In this document: positions 25,661 through 35,900 of the stretch, one piece after another | Layout of the letters: the number at the start of each line of letters is the position of its first letter | Position numbering within the stretch: the stretch's first letter is position 1 | Assembly: GCA_040387035.1 (NCBI GenBank) | Contig: JAZKEN010000063.1 | Coordinates: 9,562 to 73,561, forward strand | DNA length: 64,000 nucleotides | Source: Methylotenera_A sp040387035 | GTDB taxonomy: Bacteria; Pseudomonadota; Gammaproteobacteria; Burkholderiales; Methylophilaceae | Reading direction: 5' to 3' | Notes under the pieces: model-generated | What the model saw: the letters and a program-made list of their open reading frames with translations, nothing else | Told to the model about the DNA's origin: nothing | Databases searched by the model: none | Program-made: the position numbers and the translations under genes

Positions 25661-26473
25661 CTATTGGCTAAGTTGGTTGATTTGCTTGCGTGCCTCTTGT
25701 GCGACTTCCGATGCGGTTAGGCCTATAGGGCCTATTCCGTCTGCAACCAGCTTGTCGGCAGCTGCGCCATGCACATATATACCTAGTTTGGCAGCTTCTA
25801 GCACACCCAACCCTTGCGCAATCAAGCTGGCAATAATGCCGCTTAACACATCACCTGTACCGCCACTAGCCAAGCCTGCATTGCCGGTGGTGTTAATAAA
25901 CCAGTTGCCGTCATTATCCGCACAAATCGTACCGGCACCTTTCAACACGCTGGTGACGCCAAATTTTCTGGCTAGGTCAAGGGTGCTTTGCTGGCGATTG
26001 GCTTGAATATTCTCTACCGTGGTTTTTAATAACCTGGCCGCCTCAGCCGGGTGAGGCGTGATGACACTGGCCGCTTGGCGCTGCTGTAATGCCAAGGCTA
26101 AATGCGGATGCTGGCTGATCAGATTAAGTGCATCTGCATCTAATAGTAAGGACACAGGGTGTGCCAGGCAAAGCGCTAATAAATCGATTGCCGTTTTTGA
26201 TTGACCCAAGCCAGGGCCAATCACTATACAACTTAACTGCGCGAGGTTGGTAAGTGTAGAGGCTGAGCGGATCATGATTTCTGGGTGGCAGGGGTCTACA
26301 GCAGGTGCACCGCTGGCTAAAAACATCGCATACGTGCGCCCGGCGCCACACAATAATGCAGCGCGCGCGGCCAATAAAACGGCGCCTAGCATACCGCTGT
26401 CACCCCCCACAATGGCCACGCTGCCAAAATTGCCTTTGTGCGAGTCAGCAGCACGCGGCGGCAACGCACGCAA
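25661..26473 (-). CDS. nnrD: ADP/ATP-dependent (S)-NAD(P)H-hydrate dehydratase
   Basis: 270 residues from a TTG (26471-26473) with AAGGAG seven bases before; no ATG or GTG is available upstream in frame. The ribokinase-like fold shows SHKGNFGSVAIVGGDSGMLG, LLLDADALNL, VITPHPAEAARLL and the anion hole with catalytic Asp in GNAGLASGGTGDVLSG. The enzyme repairs damaged NADH/NADPH. The epimerase (NnrE) domain that is often fused is absent here. It is divergent from katE. Confidence 0.92.
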   Translation of the reverse strand: MRALPPRAADSHKGNFGSVAIVGGDSGMLGAVLLAARAALLCGAGRTYAMFLASGAPAVDPCHPEIMIRSASTLTNLAQLSCIVIGPGLGQSKTAIDLLALCLAHPVSLLLDADALNLISQHPHLALALQQRQAASVITPHPAEAARLLKTTVENIQANRQQSTLDLARKFGVTSVLKGAGTICADNDGNWFINTTGNAGLASGGTGDVLSGIIASLIAQGLGVLEAAKLGIYVHGAAADKLVADGIGPIGLTASEVAQEARKQINQLSQ

Positions 26474-26601
26474 AAAACTACTCCTTGTAAGCCTGTGCGC
26501 TTCAAATGAACTTACGTTTTTGTGATCGCTGGCGATTCTTGATTCCTTTCAACACCTCAATAAACAAGCTAGACCGCTTTAAATGATGCAATTTATTTTT
26601 T

Positions 26602-26621
26602 TACGTACGTTATCGTACTGA
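26602..26621. promoter_or_regulatory. Stress-island dyad site 12
   Basis: TACGTACG, spacer TTAT, CGTACTGA. It is 98 bp before katE; a TATAAC -10-like box lies at 26631-26636, so the dyad would cover the -35 zone. Confidence 0.6.
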
Positions 26622-26718
26622 CGCCTAATTTATAACTTAATAGCATAGTGTTTTTAATGCTTGGGTAAAACATAAATTTTTTTGTTACCCATTACCAATT
26701 TTATTAAAGGCCAACTCT

Positions 26719-28896
26719 ATGTCTACACCACCAAAAGAAGATAAACCTAACTTAACCGGTTTAAATCCTAGCGAATCGGATGCCAATCGTTCGCAACAAG
26801 CGGCTTCGGTTGTAGCACAACAACCGGGCGAATCGCTTACGACCAATCAAGGCCTGTTGATTAGCGATAATCAAAATTCTCTGCGCGCAGGCGTACGCGG
26901 GCCCACTTTATTGGAAGACCATATTCTGCGTGAAAAAATCATGCATTTTGATCATGAGCGTATCCCGGAGCGTGTGGTACATGCACGCGGCGCAGCGGCA
27001 CATGGCGAATTTGAATTGTATGAAAATATGGGCAAAGTGACTAAAGCCGGTTTCCTGAATGATAAAAACCTTAAAACGCCGGTGTTCGTCAGGTTTTCTA
27101 CTGTCGCTGGTTCACGTGGCTCTGCCGATACAGCGCGCGATGTGCGTGGCTTTTCGGTTCGGTTTTATACGCAAGAAGGTAATTTCGACTTGGTGGGCAA
27201 TAATGTTCCGGTGTTTTTTGTACAAGATGCCATTAAGTTTCCTGACCTGATTCATTCGGTGAAACCGGAGCCGCACAACGAAATCCCACAAGCTTCTTCT
27301 GCCCACGATACGTTTTGGGATTTTATCTCCATGGTGCCGGAAACTACGCACACCATTATGTGGGTGATGTCCGATCGTGGTATCCCGCGTAGCTTTGCCG
27401 ATATGGAAGGCTTTGGCGTGCATACGTTCCGCTTTATCGATGCCGTGGGCAAATCCAGCTTCGTTAAGTTTCACTGGAAACCGGTGGCTGGCGTGCATTC
27501 ATTGGTGTGGGATGAGGCGGTTAAATTAGCTGGCAAAGATGCTGATTTCCACAGGCGCAATTTATGGGAATCGATTGATAAAGGCCAGTACCCGGCGTGG
27601 GAATTAGGCGTGCAAATAGTGCCGGAAGAAGATGAACACAAATTTGATTTTGACTTGCTGGATGCGACAAAACTGATCCCCGAATCCCTGGTGCCAGTGC
27701 AAATCATCGGCAAAATGACCTTGAACCGTAACCCGGATAATTATTTTGCCGAAACCGAGCAAGTGGCTTTTCACCCTGGGCATTTAGTACCGGGAATCGA
27801 TTTTAGTAATGACCCATTATTGCAAGGCCGTTTATTTTCTTATTCCGATACACAGTTATCGCGTTTAGGCAGCGCCAATTTTCATGAGCTGCCGATCAAC
27901 CGACCCATCGCCGAAGTGCATAATAACCAACGCGATGGCCATATGCGCCATGCCATTGTCAAAGGACGGGTCAGCTATCAACCCAATACTTTAGGTGGTG
28001 GCTGCCCGATGCAAAGGCCATGGGAGCAGGGCGGTTTTGTAAGCCATCCCGAAGCGATGGAAGGCAACAAGATACGTGCACGCAGCCCTAGCTTTGCTGA
28101 TCACTTTTCGCAAGCGGCGCTATTCTGGCGCAGTCAATCATCTTGGGAGCAAGATCATATCGTTGACGCATTTTGTTTTGAGTTGGGTAAAGTCGAAGTG
28201 CCAGCCATACGCGAACGTATGGTATCCACACTGACGCAAGTTAACCCGGTACTGGCGCAGCGTGTGGCTGAAGGCCTGAATATGGCGGTGCCTGCACCAC
28301 CAATTGGCCACGATGAAGTGCCATATACCAACAAGCCCAATATGGATGCTGCATTAAGCATGGCGGATGTGCCTGATACCGGAATCGCTGGTCGCAAGGT
28401 GGCTATCCTGGTGAGCGATCATGTAGATAGTGCATTAGTAAACGCGGTGCGCAAAGCACTGGAAGCACAAGGAGCGGTGATTAAACTGCTTGCACCAAAA
28501 CTAGGTACGGTTAAGAGCAATGAAGGTGAAACCCTTCAAATAGATCACAGCTTGCCTACGGTATCCTCGGTTCTGTTTGATGCGGTATTCGTACCCGGTG
28601 ATGAAGCCAGTGCTGCAACTTTATGCCAGGACGCAAACGCGATATTATTTGTAAAAGAAGCTTATAAGCATGGCAAAGCCATTGCAGCAAGCGATGGCGG
28701 CGTATCGTTACTGGAAAAAGCAGATTTACTGAAAGCCGGCACGTCATCAGGCACAGAAAGCCCGCAATTCAGGGGCCCTGGCATTGTGGTTGAATTAGGT
28801 GAATCCGTGGACAAAGCGTTTATAGAGCGATTCGCCACTGCCATTGCGCAACATCGTTTTTATGACCGCACTGACCTTGATGCAATAGTGGCTTAG
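26719..28896 (+). CDS. katE: Large-subunit catalase (HPII type)
   Basis: 725 residues, the length of clade 2 monofunctional catalases. The distal His is in RVVHARGAAAHGEF (about residue 85), the Asn in VGNNVPVFF (about 160), and the proximal heme Tyr in LFSYSDTQLSRLG (about 373). The C-terminal flavodoxin-like domain starts at about 557 (GRKVAILVSDHVDS). It destroys hydrogen peroxide in the cytoplasm. The next gene (YihY family) starts 31 bp downstream and may be co-transcribed. Confidence 0.95.
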   Translation: MSTPPKEDKPNLTGLNPSESDANRSQQAASVVAQQPGESLTTNQGLLISDNQNSLRAGVRGPTLLEDHILREKIMHFDHERIPERVVHARGAAAHGEFELYENMGKVTKAGFLNDKNLKTPVFVRFSTVAGSRGSADTARDVRGFSVRFYTQEGNFDLVGNNVPVFFVQDAIKFPDLIHSVKPEPHNEIPQASSAHDTFWDFISMVPETTHTIMWVMSDRGIPRSFADMEGFGVHTFRFIDAVGKSSFVKFHWKPVAGVHSLVWDEAVKLAGKDADFHRRNLWESIDKGQYPAWELGVQIVPEEDEHKFDFDLLDATKLIPESLVPVQIIGKMTLNRNPDNYFAETEQVAFHPGHLVPGIDFSNDPLLQGRLFSYSDTQLSRLGSANFHELPINRPIAEVHNNQRDGHMRHAIVKGRVSYQPNTLGGGCPMQRPWEQGGFVSHPEAMEGNKIRARSPSFADHFSQAALFWRSQSSWEQDHIVDAFCFELGKVEVPAIRERMVSTLTQVNPVLAQRVAEGLNMAVPAPPIGHDEVPYTNKPNMDAALSMADVPDTGIAGRKVAILVSDHVDSALVNAVRKALEAQGAVIKLLAPKLGTVKSNEGETLQIDHSLPTVSSVLFDAVFVPGDEASAATLCQDANAILFVKEAYKHGKAIAASDGGVSLLEKADLLKAGTSSGTESPQFRGPGIVVELGESVDKAFIERFATAIAQHRFYDRTDLDAIVA

Positions 28897-28927
28897 AAGA
28901 TAGTGGCCTAGAAATTTGAAGAGGTTT

Positions 28928-29791
28928 ATGGGAAAAATCTGGCAACTGATTAAAATGACAGCAAATGGCTGGAGCGATGATTACGTCTCCAGCATGGGTG
29001 CAGCATTGGCTTTCTACACTTTGTTTTCCATTGCACCCATGCTGTTAATCGTGTTGTCAATTGCCGGATTCTTTTTTGGTTTGGAAGCCGCACGCGGCGA
29101 GATAGTAGGCCAACTCAATCATTTAATGGGTGAGCAAGGCGCCGTTGCGGTACAAGCGTTGCTACAAACTGTTAACCAGCCGCAAGAGGGCATGATTGCA
29201 ACCATTATCGGCTCCGTACTCCTGCTTGTGGGCGCGACTACGGTATTTGGCGAATTGCAAAACTCCCTGGATCGTATCTGGTGCGTGCCGGAACGGGCTA
29301 AAATAAATGGCATCGTTGCGCTATTCAGGGAGCGCATCCTGTCCTTCGGCATAATATTGGGTATCGGCTTTATCCTCTTGGTTTCCTTGATCTTCAGTGC
29401 GGCCTTGTCTGCTATCAGCCAAATGTGGTCAACGGATTCGAGCGAGTGGGTTACTTTATTGAAAATCCTTAATATCGTTTTCAGTTTTGTGATGACGACG
29501 GCGATGTTTGCCATGATTTATAAATTTATGCCCAGCGCTAAAATTGCCTGGGGCGAGGTGTGGCTAGGTGCATTAATTACCGCTATTTTGTTTACTGTGG
29601 GTAAATTATTAATAGGGTTGTATATCGGTACCAGCCAGATTGCCTCGGGCTTTGGTGTAGCGGGTTCACTAGTGGTGTTGCTGGTGTGGGTCTATTATTC
29701 GGCGCAGGTTTTCTTGCTAGGGGCTGAGTTTACCTGGGCTTATTCCAAAACTTACGGGTCACGAAAGGCTAAAATTAGCGCAAAGGCATAG
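28928..29791 (+). CDS. YihY/BrkB family membrane protein
   Basis: 287 residues from ATG 28928 after GAAGAGG; a TTG at 28916 is an alternative. Six membrane helices are visible, with the family signature MGAALAFYTLFSIAPMLLI near the N-terminus and FGVAGSLVVLLVWVYYSAQ near the C-terminus. The family is called ribonuclease BN/BrkB in older annotations, but it is an inner-membrane protein of unknown function. It follows katE closely. Confidence 0.9.
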   Translation: MGKIWQLIKMTANGWSDDYVSSMGAALAFYTLFSIAPMLLIVLSIAGFFFGLEAARGEIVGQLNHLMGEQGAVAVQALLQTVNQPQEGMIATIIGSVLLLVGATTVFGELQNSLDRIWCVPERAKINGIVALFRERILSFGIILGIGFILLVSLIFSAALSAISQMWSTDSSEWVTLLKILNIVFSFVMTTAMFAMIYKFMPSAKIAWGEVWLGALITAILFTVGKLLIGLYIGTSQIASGFGVAGSLVVLLVWVYYSAQVFLLGAEFTWAYSKTYGSRKAKISAKA

Positions 29792-29830
29792 GCGCTTAAT
29801 ACCGTGTTTAAGAAACGCAGCGCAACTTGC

Positions 29831-29850
29831 TATGTTAACCAGCGCACAGT
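29831..29850. promoter_or_regulatory. Stress-island dyad site 13
   Basis: TATGTTAA, spacer CCAG, CGCACAGT; three departures in total. It is 108 bp before the cyclic glucan synthase start, inside the common distance range. Confidence 0.45.
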
Positions 29851-29957
29851 AAGAGAAATCAAACTAGCCTAAATTTGAAGGTGTGCCGTTTAACAAGCAA
29901 TTAATCAATGGCCGAACTTAAATACTAGCTTCAGTATTTGCCCCGCACTATCTATTA

Positions 29958-32900
29958 TTGAGAGCTAATATCATCGCTAACTTTTCTACTATTTCAAAAA
30001 AACTTTCAAGAGTATTTGCGTACGTTCGAGAAACCGTACCTAAAGAAATAGACCCTGAGCTGTTGCGAGCTGAGTTGCTAAGCATTGAACAGCTCAAACG
30101 TCATGCAGTTGATCTTGCCAGGTCACATACCGTTAATCCTAAACTTGGGCCCGATTGTTTACTGGCGAGGCTGTCAGATAACGCCAGCGTTATTCTGGAT
30201 GCCTATGAAACCATATCTACGGCAAACAGCAATTCGGCCAAAATCGGCCAAAACTTGGCGCCAGCCGAGACTTGGTTGCTGGATAATTACTATTTAATCC
30301 AACAACAAATCACTTTGGCCCAGCGCCACCTGCCGCGCGGCTACAGCAAGCAATTGCCGCGCTTGGTGGGCGGCGTATCGAACGGTTTTCCACGCATTTA
30401 TGATTTAGCATTGGCCTTGATTTCACATATGGATGGCCGTGTGGACAGCGAAAATGCGACCCAATTCATTGCCGCTTACCAAAGTGTAGAGCCATTGATG
30501 CTGGGTGAGTTGTGGGCGTTTCCTATCATGCTGCAATTGGCCTTAATTGAAAACCTGCGCCGCGTTTCGGTGCGCATCGCCAACCGGCGTGAAGAGCATG
30601 AAAGTGCCACTATGTGGGCTGACCGCATGCTGGCGGCGGCAGAGAGTGAGCCCAAGCAAATCATCCAGCTGTTGGCCAAATTCGCTGATGCAGATGTTCC
30701 GCTGACCGCGTCATTCGTTGAAGAGTTTTACGCCAAGCTGCAAGACCAGGGCACGGCAATGGCCTTTGTGCAAACCTGGGTTGAGCAGCAATTATTACTG
30801 CAACATGTTACCGCTACGCAATTGCTGGAATCAGCCAGCAGGACGGCAGCGGCTAATCAGATATCAATCGCCAACAGTATTGGCAGTTTGCGTTTTATCG
30901 GCGCGATGGATTGGCGTAATTTTGTCGAATCGTTAAGTGCGGTTGAGCAATTGCTGGCGCAAGACCCCATCAACGAATACGCCAATCAAGACTTTTCAAC
31001 GCGCGACCGCTACCGTCATGCGATTGAAGATGTGGCTAAACTGATGCCGAAAAATAAATCGGCCGCTGGAAACCAATGCTCGCAATATGAAATAGCGGCG
31101 GCACGCACCGCGATTGACCTGGCCGATACGGCGCATAAATTACTGGGCAGCCAGCACCGTAGCGCGCATATAGGCTTTTACTTGATTGATGACGATGGTT
31201 TATGTTTACTCAAGAAAACATTGAATTGTCGCAAACCATTCATCTCGACGGTTAAAAAGAACTGCAAACCATTCAGTTTATTCTTTTATGTGGGCAGTAT
31301 TTTGTTGCTCACCGCCTTATTTACCGCAATCATCGTTTTTGCCGGAATGTATATCCCACTTAGGGATTGGCAGGTTTGGCTGCTGGGTGTGATTGCTTTT
31401 GTCGGTACTTCGGCGATGGCTGTGTCACTGGTCAATTTGTTGGTGACGCAAACGCTTAGGCCGCATGCTTTACCAAGGCTGGACTTTTCCAAAGGCGTGC
31501 CGGAGCAGCATCGCACCATGGTGGTGATTCCAACCCTGATCAGTAATACAGCAGAGATTGATGCTTTGCTGGAAGCTTTAGAGATTCGCTATTTAGGTAA
31601 TCGCGATAACAATCTATTGTTTGCATTGCTCACCGATTTCAGGGATGCAACAGACCGCGTAATGCCAGAGGATGCTGCAATTATTGCCCATATCCGGGAA
31701 GGAATAGAGACACTCAACACCCGCTATACTAACGACAGGCCCAGCATCTTTTACCTGTTTCATCGGCAACGCGAGTGGAATGCGGTTGATGAGGTTTGGA
31801 TGGGGTATGAGCGCAAGCGTGGTAAATTAGAACAGTTTAATACCCTATTGCGGGATGGCGATATGCTTGGCAGTAATCAATCTGCTTTTGCGGATATTGT
31901 CGGTGATACCACTGTGTTAAGCAGTATTCGATACGTGATTACGCTAGACACCGATACCCAGTTGCCACGCGATTCAGCGCGTAAGTTAATCGGCAATATG
32001 GCGCATCCGCTCAATCGGCCGGTATTTGATACTGAGCTGGGCCGCATCAAGCATGGTTATGCCATCTTGCAGCCGCGTGCCTCCATTGGCTTGATCAGCG
32101 CCAACCAAACATGGTTCACCAAACTCTATGCAGGTGAATCCGGTATGGATCCCTACACGCGCGAAGTATCTGATGTCTACCAAGATATTTTCGCGGAAGG
32201 CTCATTTGTCGGCAAAGGCATTTATGACGTCGATGCGTTCAGGCTGGCGGTGGACGGGCGCTTTCCCAACAACCTGATCTTAAGCCATGACCTGCTGGAA
32301 AGCGGCTATGCCAGGAGCGCGCTGGTGAGCGATGTTGATTTAATTGAAGAGCATCCGGCCAGCTATGCGATGGATATCAGCCGCCGTCACCGCTGGGTGC
32401 GAGGTGACTGGCAATTGGCAGGATGGTTGCTGCCGCGCGTGCCAGCAGCAGATGGTTTGAATGTAAACAGGCAAGCCAATCCATTAAGCGCCTTATCGAT
32501 CTGGAAAATCATCGACAACCTAAGGCGCAGCCTAATTGCCCTGTCCTTGTTTGCCTTAATCGTCGCTGGCTGGCTGCTAGGCACTTCGTTTCTAGTCATG
32601 CTGGTCATTCAAGTCGTGGTGCTGGCGGTTTTATTCTTGCCGCCACTATTAAGCAGCTGGATTACACTGGTCAATAAGCCCAAAGAGCGCGCCTGGCTTG
32701 CCCATATCAGGTTGTCGAACCAGGCGGCAACACACGCTTTGTTGCTAGCAGCTTTAACCCTGGTCTTTTTACCCTACGAAGCGGCGATCAATATCGATGC
32801 GATCCTGCGTTCGGCAGGACGCATGTTACTGACCAAGCGCGGCCTTTTGCTTTGGCATCTGCCCATTTACACCAAGCGAAATGCAAGCGCTAGCTGGCTG

Positions 32901-35900
32901 GATTTTTATAAAGAGATGTGGATCGCGCCAGCGATTGCGTTATTGCTTGCGGCTTACTTCATTGGTGTACAAAGCCTGCATAGCTACCCCTTGGTGGTTT
33001 GGCAATTCTGCGCACCGGTATTATTGCTTTGGTTTGTTTCGCCGCTGGTGGCTTGGTGGATCAGCAAGCCCATCACTTCAAAAGCAGCGCCGTTAACACA
33101 AGAGCAGACGGTATTTCTGCAACTCAGTGCAAGACGTACCTGGCGCTATTTTGATCAATACGTGTCTGCGGAAGAAAATTGGTTGCCACCCGATAATGTG
33201 CAGCAATACCCAGCCTCAATGATTGCGTCGCGCACATCGCCAACCAATATCGGTATGGGTTTGTTGGCTAACCTGGCCGCTTATGATTTTGGTTATATTA
33301 CCGCGGACAGGCTGCTGGAGCTGACTCAAAACACCCTGAATACCATGGAAAAACTGACGCGCTACCATGGGCATTTTTATAATTGGTACGACACGCGCAC
33401 CTTGCAGGTTTTAAACCCGCAATACGTCTCATCCGTCGATAGCGGAAATTTGGCCGGGTGCTTGTTAACCTTGCAGGCAGGCCTGTTGGAGCTTAAAAAC
33501 CGCCCCTTAGAACCGAATACAACCTTGCAAGGCTTGTGCGATACCCTCAGCATATTAGCCGAGCATGTGCCTATACTGCCGGCAAAAGCCTTTGAAAGTA
33601 AGATTAAATTATTGCAAGACACGCTGCAGCAGGCCATATCTAAGCCAGTGCCAGGCGCTCAGCAACCACATCAATTACTGGCTAAAATCCAGCAAATAGC
33701 CAATGAAATGCATGCAGCACTGCCCGTAGAGACAGAACAGCAAGATGAGTTGATTTATTGGATCAAGGCATTTAATTCGCAGGTTGCGGCGTTTCTGGAA
33801 GAAGCGAAAAGCAGCCTCAACGTAAATGTTGGCCGCAATAATAAACGCTTGCAACTGATTGATGAGCTGGCTGCGCGCAGTGCGAATTTGGCTGAAATGG
33901 ATTTTGGCTTTTTATATGACAACGCGACCGATTTATTAAGCATCGGCTTTGATGTCGGTGAGCGCAGGCGTGATCCGTCTTGTTATGACCTATTGGCATC
34001 CGAAGCCAGGTTGGCCAGCTTTTTATTGATCGCGCAAGGCCAATTGCCGCAAAAACATTGGTTTTCACTAGGCCGCTTACTAACCAGTATCAGTGGTGAT
34101 GTCAGCCTGCTTTCATGGTCGGGCTCCATGTTTGAATACTTGATGCCTCAACTGATCATGCCCAGTTTTGAAAACACCTTACTAGACCAGACTTGCAAAG
34201 CGGTAGTGCGCCGGCAGATTCAATATGGCCAGCAAAATAGTGTGCCTTGGGGCATTTCGGAGTCTTGCTATAACGCGACGGATATCGGGCAAGTCTATCA
34301 ATATCGCGCTTTTGGGGTGCCAGGCTTGGGTTTTAAAAGGGGCCTTGCCGATGACCTGGTGATTGCGCCTTATGCCAGTGCGCTGGCATTGATGGTGATG
34401 CCGAATGAAGCCTGCAAAAACCTGCAGAAACTGGCTGCCAGTGGCTTTGTCGGGCACTATGGATTTTATGAAGCGATTGACTACACGCCTAATCGCTTGC
34501 CGCGTGGCAAGAACCATGCGACCGTACTAACGTTTATGGCACACCATCAAGGCATGAGCCTGCTGGCTTTTGCCCAGGTTTTATTGAATAAACCGATGCA
34601 GCGCCGGTTTATGGCAGCTCCTTACATCAAGGCCACAGAGTTACTGCTGCAAGAGCGCATTCCAAAACAGGGCGCAACCCTGCAGCCGCACACGGCAGAG
34701 CTTAATGCGAACGTGCTCAATGATACCGAAGCTGCCGGCGCCATTATGCGCGTGTTTCCTGAAACCAATACGCCGATTCCAGAAGTGCACTTGCTGTCCA
34801 ATGGCCGCTACCATGTGATGGCAACCAATGCCGGCGGCGGCTACAGCCGCTGGCACGATTTAGCCGTGACGCGCTGGCGCGAAGACGGTACCCAGGATAA
34901 CTGGGGCACGTTTATTTATTTGCGTGATATGGATAACCAGCGTTACTGGTCTAGCGCACACCAGCCAACGCTACGCAAGGCGGATTTTTATGAAGCCGTC
35001 TTCTCACAGGCGCGTGCAGAATACAGGCGCCGCGACCAATCGATTGAAACCCATACTGAGATCAGCGTTTCACCTGAGGATGATGTAGAGATTCGTCGCG
35101 TCACTTTGACCAATCTGTCCGCGCGCTCGCGCAATATTGAAATTACCAGTTATGCTGAGGTAATTTTAGCGCCACAAAATGCCGACTTAGCGCACCGTTC
35201 GTTTAGCAATCTATTCGTACAGACCGAAATTTTGCATGACAGGAACGCTATTATTTGCACAAGGCGGCCACGCACCCAAGATGAACGGGTGCCTTGGATG
35301 TTTCATTTAATGGCGGTATCGAGCACGCATGCCGGCGAAATGGACGGCGCAATAGCCGAATCGCCTAGCTATGAAACAGACAGAGCCAGGTTTATAGGCC
35401 GCGGCCGAACACCGGCTAATCCGATTGTTTTTGATTCTGTTGACGAAACAAAAACGTCAGACAGCTTATTGGGCCATGTCTCCAGCCAGATCAGTGATCA
35501 ACTGTTTGGCAGGCCAACCAATAAAACCTGGCCGGCTAAATCCGAACCATTATCTAATACCGATGGCTCAGTTCTAGATCCTGTCGTCGCCATTAGGCGC
35601 TCCATTCATTTGTCAGCCGATCAATCCACCACTGTACAGATTATTTCTGGCGTCACTAATTCGCGTGAAGCGGCATTAGCCCTGATAGACAAATATGGCG
35701 ACAGGCATTTTGTGGAACGTGCTTTTGAGATGGCATGGTTTCAAAGCCAGGAAGTGTTACGCATGTTGAGCGCATCTGAAGCTGATGCGCAGGTGTATGG
35801 CCGCTTGGCCAGTTCTGTTATTTATTGCAATTCTATGCGCCGCGCCGCGCCTAACGTTATTTCGCGCAATCACTTAGGCCAGTCTGGCCTATGGCGGTTT

